A stretch of 64,000 nt of DNA, taken from the NCBI GenBank assembly GCA_002081555.1, contig MZNV01001684.1, forward strand, positions 62,001 to 126,000, given 5' to 3'. The first letter of the stretch is position 1. Every line of letters begins with the position of its first letter. A program made the translations under genes and the position numbers. The stretch is from Protostelium mycophagum (Eukaryota > Evosea > Variosea > Protosteliida > Protosteliaceae). The notes below the pieces were generated by a model that made no database searches, was not told where the DNA came from, and was given only the letters and a program-made list of their open reading frames with translations. This document shows, piece after piece, positions 11,401-23,884 of this stretch.

Positions 11401-14400
11401 CTACCGGGCTAAGATTAACACTTATCAACGATCTTGATGGAGAATTAGCTCCCATCGCTGACATTTCTGTTTCCAGAGCCAGTATAGACGTGACAGATTG
11501 GTCCAGAGAGGTCGAAATCTGATTGAAATTTCAGTGAAAATTGACGAGTTGTAGTTGGGATTCTTGATATCCTCTAAAGCGACAGCCAATTACTTTAACG
11601 AGCAGATATCTGGATGGGAACCTCTCCTAGAACCTTGGGCATTCACTTTCAAGGTACTATTTCCACCTATTATGCTGTATTTGCAAAGGATACAATTTTC
11701 TGCATCTTTGCGTGTCATCCTCCTGAAAACCACGGGATTGGGGATTTCCTCCAGAAATCTGTATAAATCTGGCAGATTGGGGATCCTTTATCTCTTTCCT
11801 GAGTTGGATGCACTTTGCGCATCTGACGGAAAGTATTTCCGGGAGATTTTGGCTTCAAGTCTAATCTACTTCCATAATAGCCCTAGCCATCTACAGTGTT
11901 GTAGATGCTCATTTATTCCAGGTGAACAAAAAGAAGTCAGAGGGAGTGATGAAGACACAGATGTCATTCTTCTCGAATGAGAGGATGAATATTAACATAA
12001 CGAGTCCATTTGTACAGGCTTCTCTTCGGGCATATAAATCTTGGACTAAACTGAACGAGATCGGTAAGACAATTGATATGATATCTTCCCGACATGCATG
12101 GAAGCAATGAATAGTGATTTGTGCTTTAGAGAATATTTGAATGATTTGTTGCGGCTTCTGCCGCAACACAAAAATGTAATACACGCACAATCTATTTTGC
12201 ACCAAAATAATAGTCATGATTGGGGGAATATCGTGTGCAAAAATCAATTGAAGAATGATTTGTTACGGCTCTGTCGCAACACAAAAACGTATGACACATG
12301 TTTTATATTGTAGTTTAGAAGGTTTATATTTCATCAGGTGCGGAGGAATCGGGGATGTCAGTATTTGATCCTAACCCATATTATGTTCGGAATGAGACTG
12401 GACAGAAGGTGTGGTTCTGGTTGCCTGGTGACAAGGTGCAAGAGTTGGAGAGTGGAAGTGAGGCGGTATTGCCGGTGAAGACGAAAAGCACCAACAGCAG
12501 ACAAGTATGTCTTTATAAACTCTACAGCTGCAGAATAAGCATGCAATACCTTCAGCAGAGCTGCACGTATCTTATACTGCGGCTGCTGTATGTAAAAAAT
12601 CCATACCAGCGCTGCGGCATAGCCGCAGTAATATCCTTTAGATATTTTATACACCCCGTCAGATCTGCAGAATCTCACAACCACAGGTCGATTCAGGAGA
12701 CACGCTCTACAACGGGACAGTATTATCTTTCCAAATACATGGAGAATATACACCCTTCCTCAACGTTCCAATAGACAAGATCGGCTCCAACATCCTCACG
12801 CTCAAATCAGTAGAGGACGAATTTTACAAACGAAAAGTGATTTACGATGTGAGATTCAGAGCTGCCAGCAAGGTGGTTGTCTTCAGGTCCTGTCTTTTAT
12901 TGCAGAACAGGACAGAGGTGGGTCATTCTACAACGTTGTAGACGTCGATCTTTCTATAAGAAAAGATTGACTTGTGAAGGTGCCAGTGGAAATCAATTTT
13001 GTAGAAAATGAAGGAGAAAAGCAGCAGCACTTTGATCCCATAATTATTCAGACACACGGATCAGCACCCATCCCCATAGATTTCACTGACAAGGCCACCC
13101 TCTCCTTCCGGTACGTTAACGTGATCCTTCGCCTTAATTGACGTGGAACAGTCCCGCTGGATTCGGATATGAGTGGAGTAAGCCGGTGAACCTCTTGGCT
13201 TTCACAAAGGGAGGAACGGTTCAATGTATTGAGACAGGTGTGACTCGGATATGATTGTAGATACAATTGTAGATGACGGAAATTCAGGGGGTAACACACC
13301 TTATTTGTATTCGTTCAGTGAAATGTTGGCAAGAGAGGATCTGAAGTACCGCAACCAGGTCTATTCTTTATTTGAGTTTTATTTATCTGACTCGTTGTAG
13401 AGAGTGTATCAATTACGTACACCCATTTTACTGGAGAATCTACTGCCAGTTGAGGCAAGCTTCAGGATCACCACAGAGGGAAATAACAATCCCATCATGC
13501 AAGGGAGAATAGATTCACTCCAGATCTTCCCGATCCATCAGATCCTGATCACACAACAGATCTACTTATCCGTACAGTGCGAAGGTCTGTCAATTCCAAG
13601 AAATAATCTCCATCTTTAAGCGTCCCAAATTAACAGCGCTATTACCGTGACGGATCACGTTAGCTCAACGTGACACAGGGTTCCAATGGAGCGTCCCAGC
13701 GCTCATCCGTGACCCGGTGGTCCAGATGGATGTGACAGACAACAAAGGAAGGGTCTTGAGACTGTTTGTGGAGCACATATTCAGTGGTAATACGAGGAAG
13801 ATGTCCTTCTTTGTGAAATACTGGATGGTGAATACCACTGGATTACGTGTATTATACAGCGCAAATGGCAGAACCCCAGCTGCAGGACAGGTAAAGATCT
13901 GACACGTGTCATGACTTGTTTTATTGTAATGAAAATCCTGATATTTTTGTGATCTGTCTTTTGCGTGTCATTCTGGATTGACACGTGTCAGAGTAAATAC
14001 GAGGACTTCCAAAAGGTAGAATGGAATAAGCTTGGGTCAGGACTATTATACTTCAAAGAATACGATAACAAAGAAGACCCACTCATGTTTGATTTCCCGA
14101 GGTCCGACATCTTCGCAAACAAGTGTAGTGTGAAGGTATATTTTATTTATTATATTATTATTTTTTATTTATTATATTATTATATATAAAGAAGGAGAAA
14201 TTGAATTAAAAAAGGTCGCAAATTCCGAGTGGTCCAAAGGATTCAGTACAGATGCGATCGGAACGGTTACGTACATAGATCTTCTAGATTCTACAACGAA
14301 GGGAACATCACAGAGACAATACCAGATCGCCATCAAAGTATCACAACACCACAAGGTCATCCCATCATCTACATTTTCGCTTGTTAAAATTGACGCGTTG

Positions 14401-17400
14401 TAGTTGGAGCAAACCAAAGTGATTACGGTGATGCCACGGTATATCATATTGAATAGGATGGAAACGGAGGTCATTATGAGGCAGCAGGGTTGTACAAGCG
14501 ATCTCAGACTACAACCAGGAGAGATATTACCGTTGCATTGGTCTGATGCCTCTAAGCCACAATTGCTGACCATGCGAAGAAAAGGTATATTTTATTATAT
14601 TTTATAAGAATTTATTTCTAAATTCCAAAGGAGGACAATCGTGGTCTGGATTGTTTGGTGTAAACACTATACACGACCAGTGTATCAAACTGAAAGAGAC
14701 GGATAACTCCATCAACTTCCCACAAGTACGCATCACCTTTCTATTTTTAGCTCATGTCAACATGACACGTGTCACTCACATTTGATAGCTGCAAGTGAAA
14801 TTGGATAAGGACGGAAGTAACTTGGTGATCTTATCAGAAGAAGACAGGACGCATCCGCCTTATAGGATCGACAATGACACCTCTCATGTGATTTCGGTGT
14901 CGCAGAAGGACATCAAGGCAAACACAGCAGACAAGATACCATCCGGATATTGCCTACATTACACTTGGGACGAATATACGAAGCCACACATATTGCAGGT
15001 AGAGGAACGGTTCGGTTGATGTGGGAACAGTGCAGCTCTGCTGCTCATAATCGTTTGACATTCCGTGCTGTTTATGACGTACCGTGGCATCTCTGCTGCA
15101 ATATGGACAAAAAACAATTCTGCAGCTCTGCCGCTACAATTGGAAGTCGGCAATGTCAATCTCAAACATAATTCAGATCTTTGAAATATAGAATGACCGT
15201 TGCGGCTGAGCCGCAGACTCTTTATAACTGCAATAATCGTGTAAATCTAACGGAAATTTCACAGTTGTGGCTTGACGAAAATCCACAAGCTTCAGAATTC
15301 AACTTGGACAAGATAAAAAAATTCAGCTCCACACAACTGGTGGGTTGGAAATTCCCTCGGAATCTCACGTCATGACGTCTTTTCCAGGGTCAAGACATCA
15401 CAGTGGAGTCCTTTGCGGATGGACCCACTCGTGTATTGAAATTAAGTATGAGGGATGATGCCCCGAGACAATCTCTGGAGAGAGATAGAAGGGTGAAATT
15501 TCGACGATTTTTCGTTCCAAAAACTTTCGATTCCCATTATAATCTCAAAAAAAAATATTTCACAATAAGAAGATGGAGTTAAATAATAGTAGGAAGAAAT
15601 ACTTGACAAAGAGTATATAGTTCATTTAGAAGGGATTGGCATATCTGTCATTGACTCGTCGCCTGCAGAATTATTATATTTATCCATGGAGAAGATCGAA
15701 TTCGCCTACACGAATTCTGACATCTTCCAAAAGTGGGGAGGAAAGATTGAGACCATACAGGTATTTCACCGAAATTTCGACGGAATTTCGGTGGCTGACT
15801 GTTGTAGATTGACAATCAGAATATGGCCACACCCTTCCCGGTGGCTCTCTCAAAAGCACCCAGCGCAAAAGACAAATTTTTCGCGGAATTCAGTGCCGTG
15901 AAATCGAACAAATGTGAGTTCATGATTCTAAAAATAGAATACGTAACTGATGACGTCATCGTAGACACGAGAGTGGCGTTTTTCAACTATTTCTCTATTC
16001 TTCTACAAGAGATGAATATTAATCTGGAGGAAGAATTTGTTGTGAGAGTAATTAATTTCATACAAAAAGCCAGAGGAATCGTCGCCAAGGAAACCGTGAT
16101 GGACAATGACAGGTCTGAAGATCTTAAGCGTTGTAGATGAGGTTATTGACTGGTTGTAGATCATCACTTTTGAAGACGGAAAATTCGAAGATGATTTATT
16201 TCCAATTATTGCATCTCAACCCGATTTTGGCAAATGTCAGTTTCATGAGCATTCCCGGAATGGAACAGAAATAGTGAGTACAAAACGTCACTTTTGGCAC
16301 TGACATATGCCAACATGACACTGACATTTCCCAGTAACACGAACTTGTCAAGAGTGATCGGAGTTCCCAACAGATTGTTGGCAAACATAGATCATGCTCC
16401 ACTGGAACTGAATGGACTTCTACTGGAGAATCCTTTCGACACTCAAGCTGACTTGATGCAAAAGATTGTGACGCACTACACTGTTCAAGGTGTAGCTCAA
16501 GGTACTGTTTTTTTATCTTGCTTCTATTTTGCATGATTTTGTGGCCTCATAACATTATGCAATATATTTAGCATATAATATCATGTAATCGCGGCTACAA
16601 ATTGCACTCCAAAGAATTCTAAATATGTTGGTGATTTGATAATTTATTGAAATAAATCAGCCTACAAAATTATGGGTGCATTAGATATCATCGGAAGTCC
16701 GATCAACTTGTTCAGCAACATCACCACCGGTTTCTACGGTAACCACCCCGTCCTGAAATTTCCCTGAAACATCGCAGACTTTTTCCACGAACCAGCCAAA
16801 GGCATCGTGAAATCTCCCAGCGATTTCGGCATGGGAATCGCAAAAGGAACGAGCTCTCTTGCAAAAAACATCGTCTTCGGAATATTCAACACGACCACAA
16901 AAATCACTGGATCCATTGGGAGCGGCCTGTCAAATCTGTCAATGGATGATGATTATCTGAGAGAGAGACAGGCGAGACAGGTGACGTCATCAATCTTGAT
17001 CTTTTACGTGGAAATTGCAGCAGCAAAGCTGCTGACAAACGATCCTGTGGAAGCCGTGGTGTACATCTGTCGACATTCAGGATTCAGAAATAAAATATTG
17101 ATGTCAGTTGTAGATGAGAGAGAGGCCCCAGCATATAGGAGAGGGCGTTCTTCTAGGTGCCAGAGATTTTGGAATGGGATTTTTCAAGGGTTTCACAGGT
17201 CTAGTGGTGAGTCACCCACCCCGTCCATCTACAGCGTTGTAGATTGACATGATTTACAGGAGGAACCTATGAAAGGAGTGGACAAAGAAGGCGCGGTGGG
17301 ATTCTTCAAAGGGCTGGGTAGGGGTGTTATCGGCACGGTAGTTAAGCCGACAGTTGGCGTTATAGACCTCGCCACGCAAACCACAAAAGGACTCAGAAAC

Positions 17401-17922
17401 ACCGCATCCATGTTCGATGTGAAAGTCTCCAGAAAGAGACCTCCTCGTTATTTCGGACCAGAGAAGATACTGACCGTTTATTCGAGGTTTGAAATTCGAA
17501 TCTTGAAAAAGGCGCGAAACTGAGAAAACGCAGAGAAAAATCGGCTGGTGTGCAGCTGCTGTATGAACTCGCGGGAGGAGCGTATAGGGATGAGGACTAT
17601 ATCTACCACTTAAGAATGTCGCACCCTAAATTAGGAAAAATAATCTTAATCGTGACGAACAAGCACATTTTCCTCCGAAGAGGCGAGGGCGACTACGGAA
17701 AAATATGGGACGAGAAGTTATCCGGTAAGTCTACAATCCCATCTACAATGATTCAATGTGATGACGTCAGCAGATATCAGGCCGAAGCATGTGGAGACAA
17801 ACGGTAACGGTGTGGCTTTGAGAACGCTGGACGGAAGAGCTGTGCAGATTCCTTGCAGCAGAGAGGAGGCAGAACAAGTCTATTGGGGTTTGATGGGCGC
17901 AATGGAATCCGCTGTATTTTGA
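2470..17922 (+). CDS. VPS13: VPS13 family bridge-like lipid transfer protein
   Basis: VPS13 carries phospholipids between membranes at contact sites. The start MLESIVSSLLTRYLGEYV begins the chorein domain (ATG 2470), followed by GYLGRLSLNVPWSNLKSKPA across the first intron. Dozens of short introns interrupt the gene, so coding sequence is roughly 11-12 kb by my estimate, in line with VPS13 proteins. A Ser/Asp/Lys repeat linker lies at 8083-8150. The VAB adaptor-binding region starts near 12355 (YYVRNETGQKVWFWLPG) with repeats such as LENLLPVEASFRIT (13430) and FGYEWSKPVNLLAF (13160-13205). The C-terminal ATG2_C-like helices read FGMGIAKGTSSLAKNI (16830) and GFFKGLGRGVIGTVVKPTVG (17300). The end has a PH-like domain (YIYHLRMSHPKLGKIILIVT, 17600). 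The stop is TGA at 17920. No disabling change was seen. Family call is secure; individual exon joins are not all checked. Confidence 0.93.
8083..8150 (+). repeat. Short coding repeat in the VPS13 linker
   Basis: About four to five imperfect copies of a 6-7 residue unit, of the form KSTDLGKSADLSKSTDLGK, encoded by ATCTAAATCTACAGATCT-like units. It is likely a replication-slippage product in a disordered linker. Confidence 0.75.
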
Positions 17923-18207
17923 CTTGGCATAAAAACGATATCATTTTACGTTATTTAAGCATAGAAGAGATTTTTGTGCAGCAGAAATATTGGTGGAATG
18001 TCAACGGATTTTTAGTTATTGTGGACCACGTTACGGTGAAGGTTTTCAAGATGTCTTTCAAACTCAAGATACGCATTCTGAAGGTTGGTTAAGAGCTGCT
18101 CTCTTTCAGAAAATATGGTGAAATTTCTCTTGCTGACGCGGGGATGTCACGGTGATCTCTCGGGGATGTCACGGTGATGAGAAGGCATTCAATTCTGAGG
18201 GCTCACA
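17923..18207. promoter_or_regulatory. Intergenic region with an 18-bp direct repeat
   Basis: No exon recognised. CGGGGATGTCACGGTGAT occurs at 18139-18156 and again at 18161-18178, perfect and separated by 4 bases, ending 30 bases before the ATG of the secreted-protein gene. The position suggests a promoter-proximal element; function is inferred. Confidence 0.5.
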
Positions 18208-19853
18208 ATGAACTCTAGACGCCTTGTGCTTCTACTCTGTGCTGCTATGGCAGTGGTGGTCGCCGACGATTCTCTGTGCACCTCTTGCAATCAACTGATC
18301 GACTTGCCCTTTCCTCCCGACTTTACCTTGACCATGCTGAAATTGACACAAAGACAAGATATCCAGTCCTGTTTGGGCGAAACTCTGGAGGTTGGCTTCA
18401 GGTGAAGTCGGAGGTCCATCTGCTTACATTAAACAGATCTTCTGCCAAAATGAAGCCTGCGATAAGTCGGAAGTCCAAAAGGGCAAACAGCCCAGCTCTT
18501 TGTATTCAAAGTGATGAGCAATGACGTTGACAAGGGTGCTGACCATCACAGATCCGGTGATAAGGTGTGGAGTTTGGTCGCAAGTGGTGCCTCTTACAAA
18601 CTGTGAATTTGTCCTACCCTCTATCAAAGGTATTTTGCATGATGATCCAAAATGAGACCATCTTCAGGGCATGAAAGCGGTTGCTTTGAGCTCTCATGCC
18701 AACAGCGCTGCTGTAGTCTTCACCTCTCAAAACGAAGCCTACATCGAAGTCATAAGTAAATCTTCAGCTGGCATCTCTCTCAAGTGAGATTCATTTAAAT
18801 TATTGTAAGAATCAATAATATGTCAGGTTATCAGTGACAGGCGATGAGACTTTCGCCTTAGCTGGTGGTTTAACAGACACTGGTATCCCGTTTTACATCT
18901 TGGCCATCAATACAAGTGTCTGGTATTTGCCCTGCGATGATCCGAACTGTGACGAGATGATAAAAAATTCTCACAGACATACCTGGGGAAGGGTGAATCT
19001 CCAGCAAGGTGACATCTCTGTCGATTATGGAGTCTTGTCCGGACAGCACACTCCTATGATTGCTGTGGTAAGTTATTCGTTGTGACCTCATGGTTATAAC
19101 ATCTCTCAGAATGGCTACCAATCTATGGAATGGTGTCTCAACACAGAGTGCACAATGTCTTCTGGGATTGGCATTGATGGCAGCACCAAATCAATTGTGT
19201 TAGGGAGCTCTCCCGAGAATTGGTATTTCCTTGCTTCGGTTCAAAACAGCACGAGGTTTGTATTCATCCTCTTTGGGGCTCTGACAGTACAAGTGTTGAC
19301 AAGTACCATCACTACCACTTCTACCTTCCGGAACTATAAAGCGAGTACATACCATAGCAGGTGATAAATTGATGAGAATCTTGATCATTACCTCAGATGA
19401 GAACAACCAAACGAAGTAAGCCATCCTCTTTGGGATCGATAGTGATAATACCAGGCTGATGATGTACACCGTATGTGGTCCGTGGAATATTAAGGTTACT
19501 CCTCAGGATTACTGCTCCACAGACCTAATCTATATTTCCACCGTCTTCGATGTCAAAGGTCTGGGTTCTGTCCAAATACCAAGTGCTATCTTTGGAACAA
19601 ATCTGGTGAAACTAAGACAGCAATCCTGAGGATGCCAGTAGACGGTTCTCATATGTCTTGTTTTACCCCCAATACAATCCCGGGAGGTGTCTTCTACAAT
19701 GAAATCTCTTATTAACCCTCTTCAGATGTTTACCAGGTGTCTCTTGGGGAGAATCCTTTCCATATAAGTGACAAAATCGAATTTAAATATGTGGAGACCT
19801 CTCCAAACCTCCTGCAGGGTACATCAACATCTCTCTTCATTTTTTCAGACTGA
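18208..19853 (+). CDS. Secreted Cys-containing protein, function unknown
   Basis: ATG at 18208 opens a clear signal peptide (MNSRRLVLLLCAAMAVVVAD). The first exon continues CTSCNQLIDLPFPPDF. A consistent reading frame to the TGA at 19851 needs a chain of very short introns. Examples are one of about 31 nt ending at 18400, one of about 33 nt starting GTATTCAAAG (18500), one of 38 nt near 18630, one of about 46 nt with GTGAGATTC (18782), and one starting GTAAGCC (19408) of about 27 nt. Recognisable stretches are TNCEFVLPSIKGMKAVALSS, LSVTGDETFALAGGLTDTG and NGYQSMEWCLNTECTMSSGI. Paired cysteines and the signal peptide suggest an extracellular ectodomain. I do not recognise the family. It resembles in style the N-terminal half of the plexin-like receptor at 52345, but I could not show homology. 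Confidence 0.55.
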
Positions 19854-20427
19854 TCCTTGCAGTTTTACAAAGTGAACACGGCCTTGTCCTCTATGTGACG
19901 TTTTTTGAGATATTTTTGTTGAGTTTGACCACAAAATTACGTAATTTCCAAAGCAACGTATTTCATCTTTTTGTCGGTGGGCGAGCTCGCCCAAACTAAA
20001 AATTGTTTCATGTCACGTCAGGTCAGAGTGTTCCCGCCAAAAGGGTCGATCTCAACAGCAGCTGAAAATTTCGAGCTCGCCCAAATTCGACCAGCGGGAT
20101 AACATCACAGAACGCTTTGATGGGAGTTCGTCTGATTTGTTGGACTTCCAAACGCCATACAACACTTGCACGAATTTGGGGGTGTAGTTCTTATCGTGAA
20201 GCTCTCGGTAATAAACGTCTGATCTTTATTTGAAAACAAAATATCAAAATGACACCTTTTCTCACATTTAACGCACGTGAATTACCGCGAAGTGCGGTAG
20301 GGATTACAAAATATCAACCAGATTCTTCTAAAGAAAGTTCCAACAAACTTCTGCCTGTCACGCTAACTACCGCGTATCTACAACAGCGAATTCTGTTGCA
20401 AAACCAAACCACAAAGCAAAAACAAAC
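19854..20427. other. Intergenic region, presumed promoter of the glutaminase
   Basis: About 570 bases without a recognised exon. It holds a perfect 16-bp palindrome TGGGCGAGCTCGCCCA at 19978-19993, with a partial echo CGAGCTCGCCCAAATTCGA near 20072, an E2F-like TTCCCGCCAAAA near 20033, and a TACCGC...GCGGTA hairpin near 20283. These may be regulatory. Confidence 0.5.
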
Positions 20428-23400
20428 ATGAGGAGCACTCTCTTGTGTCTATCCACGCTTTTGGCTCTGTCTCTTGCGGCAGGACCTCTTGTTGATGGTT
20501 TTCGACCTCCTTCAACACCCCTTGTGGTTTTTGATCCTTATATGAACATTTGGTCACCTTCAGACAAACTCTACGACAGCTGGCCTGTCTTATGGGACGG
20601 CACTAACAAAGGTAGATCTGCTTTTCCATTTTATGATCTGATTTAGACAGGTCTGACTGCGGCGATTAGAGTCGATGGACAGACCTACAGAGTCATGGGT
20701 GCCGCTCTTGCTTTCCCTCAGGCCGCTCAACAAACCTCTTTGAAGGTGATTCACATTTCTTTGTAAAGTTCAGAAGATCTTTATCTTATCGAGATAGGTT
20801 TTTCCCACAACCACTCAATACAAATTCACAGCCGGACCTGTTGCTTTGACGCTCAAGTTTATCACTCCTGCCGTACCCACCGATCTCGACCTCATGTCAC
20901 AGCCCATCACTTACATTGTCTATGAAGTCACCTCCCAAGACGGCCAGAGCCACCAGGTGAACATTTTTTTTCTCTTCCGGAGATGTCAGAAACTCATAAC
21001 AACAGGTCGAACTCTACTACGACCAGAGTGGTGAAGTCACCGTCAACGATGCCAAAACCCAGGTCACTTGGTCTAAAGGATCAGCTGGCCCCCTCACATT
21101 CTTAAAGATGGGCACAAAGGACCAGACCCTCTTCCAGCCCGTTGGAGACCGCGTCGGCATCAACTGGGGGTGAGCGTAACCTTTCACTCGAAATCTAATT
21201 GAAATTTCAGTTATGCATACGTGGCCGCCAACCAAGAGAACAGCTTGAAGACCTTCATCGGCTCTGATGCCTCTGCCAGAGACACCTTCTCCAGAACTGG
21301 AGGTCTCCCTGACAACGATGACACCCGCAAACCAAGAGCTGCAGATGACCAATGGCCCGTCTTGTCGCTCAGATGGTCCGTCAAGGTCGCTGCTGGCGCA
21401 ACCGTCTCGTGAGTGAATATTATTGAAATTTTTTCTCAAAACCACAGAAAGCAGTTGATCTTTGCCTATGATGACATCTACTCCATCAAGTACTACGACA
21501 CTCCATTCGAGGCATTGTGGAAAAAAACCTACTCCTCTGCTGAAGAATTGTTAAAGAAGGCCAACACACAGTACAAGAGCGTCGTGTCCACTACTGCCAA
21601 GCTTGACAAGGCCGTCCTCTCTCAGGTAAAAAATACAGACAATCTGCGGCTCGTTGTAGAGCCAATACTTTTTGCGTCAACGTATCTCCTTTATAGCTCC
21701 AAAAACATTAGAACCATTGCAGATTGAATAACTGACTCGTTGTAGACGTACACCGCCGGAGGCGAGCACTACTCCACCGTTGCATCGTTGACATGGAGAC
21801 AGACTATCGGAGCCCACAAGCTCGTCTACAACCCCATCAAGAACATGACCTGGCTCTTTTTGAAGGAGATTTCCTCCAACGGAGATTTCAGCACTGTAGA
21901 TGTGCTCTTCCCCGCCATCCCCCTCCTGCTCTGGGCTAACCCCGTCTTGGCTGAGTTGTTGTTGTTGCCCCATTTGTCATTCGCTGCCAACGAGGCACCC
22001 ATCAAATACGGTTTGGAATGGGCTCCCCACCAGGTGATTTTCACTGAAATTTCGTCCGTTTGTCACGAGAAAACTCGGCGAAATCTCGCGAAAATCTCGA
22101 GACTGACTGACGGGTACAGTTGGGAGTATGGCCAGTTGCTGACGCGACACCCCAAGCACAAGAGCAGATGCCAGTAGAAGAGACCGGTAACTTGCTTCTC
22201 ATCGCCGAATGGCTCGCAAAGAAGGACAAGACCAAGTACACATCCCAGATCTACCCCACCTACCAGAAGGTCAGTATATTGATATTTTCACCACAACAGT
22301 CTTTTGTTTTGGCATAACACACTCATGAAGCTGCGACTTCACCCAGCGATAACAAATAAATGCGTAAAATCACAGTTGTAAACATCCTTATCATGTGCCA
22401 AACTGACATTTTTGACAGACTCTGGACCAATGGGCCGGATACCTCACCAGTGGTTACAACTCACCCCAAAACACCGGACCCATCGACCTTAACACTGAAA
22501 GAGGAGGAGGTGATCTCTATCCAAAACCCCTCTCCCTCCCCAACAACTCCCAGCCCAAGGACTGTCAAGCCAAGTGAGTCGCAGATGCGTCTTGGAATGC
22601 GGCTCCGCCGCAGACGTTGTGATGCGCACAAAAACAAGACGAGAGAAACTAACTTTTTTCCAGGTGCATCGCCGATCCTAACTGTGGAGCTTGGGCTTTT
22701 GATTCATGTGGAAAAGTGGATTGCTGGTTGAAGGGAACTGACACAGCCACTTCCCCCAACTCCTGCAGAGCCTCCGGACAAATCGTTGGAAAGCTCGTCC
22801 TTCCCGACCCTGGAAACCAACTCTGCACTGACGATTTCTTGGGCGTAAGTTTTATCCAATATTTCGGAGCAATCTTACAGCTCCACGTCATCTTGGCCTG
22901 CAGCTCCACTGCAGAGCATTTCTCCATCACTTTTATATTTAATGTCTCAACACAAAATTGAACAAAAACAGCCCATTCCCCACAACGTCAACCTTGCCGC
23001 CAAGGGAATTGTCGCCATCGACGGTTACGCCGACTTCCTCGACGCAGTCGGCCGCACCGGCGAATCTGCCCGCTACCGCACAATCGCCAAGAGCTTCGCC
23101 GACTACTGGATGAAGAATGGCAGAGATAACGACCACTTCCGCCTGCAGTTCGACCTTCCCAACTCTTACTCTCTGCAGTACAACTTGGTCTTCCAGAAGT
23201 TCTTAAACATTGAGACCTTCCCCAAGGAGATCTTGAATGAGGAGGTATTTATTCATGAAATTGTGTTATCCCAGCTCCTCATTCAGTTTGATTCTGAACT
23301 CTCACAGGCCCGCTACTACGCCAACAAACAGTTCAACAGATACGGAGCTCCTCTGAACTCCAACGCCGCCAAGGACGGCAGAGCTTTCACCAAGCTCGAC

Positions 23401-23734
23401 TGGCTCGCCTGGGCCGGTTCCCTCAGCAACGACACTGCCGTCGCCCAGAAGTACTGGACTGCCATCTACAACTACGCCCACGAGACCAGCTCCAGAGTCC
23501 CCCTCTCTGACTGGTACGACACCAAGGCCGGTACACAGGTTAGTACTATTGAAACTATCACTGCACAGAAAGAGAATGCGTGTCGCGATTTGATGCGAAT
23601 TTGTGCATCTTTAGCAAAGAAAAATGCGGATTGACTGAATGATGAAGGTTGGATTCCAAGCCAGACCAGTTGTTGGAGGATTCTTCGCATGGATGCTCTT
23701 GCAGCCCAACGGAAACGACCAGCTCCGCTTTTAA
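20428..23734 (+). CDS. Secreted GtaA-type glutaminase with inserted PAN/apple-like domain
   Basis: Fungal and protist GtaA-type glutaminases hydrolyse L-glutamine to glutamate outside the cell or in the wall. The signal peptide is MRSTLLCLSTLLALSLAAG. The next region, FRPPSTPLVVFDPYMNIWSP, is the conserved start of the family. Further hallmarks are DPYMNIW, WPVLWDGTNKG, WSKGSAGPLTFLKMGTKDQ, YDDIYSIKYYD, LTWRQTIGAHKLVYN and NQLCTDDFLG, followed by HNVNLAAKGIVAIDGYADFL. Between YLTSGYNSPQNTGPIDLN (22460) and the NQLCTDDF block (22820) sits an extra Cys-rich module, DCQAKCIADPNCGAWAFDSC, which has a PAN/apple-like pattern. About ten short introns interrupt the gene. The stop is TAA at 23732. No break was seen. 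The family assignment is strong; the enzymatic activity is inferred. Confidence 0.88.
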
Positions 23735-23884
23735 TTAATTGTTGAGCAATAAAGATAAATGCAGAATTGACTATAATGTATTCATTTCTCGGTTGGTAAG
23801 CTTCCAACACAGACTGAACCCCATGATGAATTCCCAGAGAAAACCTTCCACACCTTGGCCAAATCAAAACCTCTTTTTCAAGGC

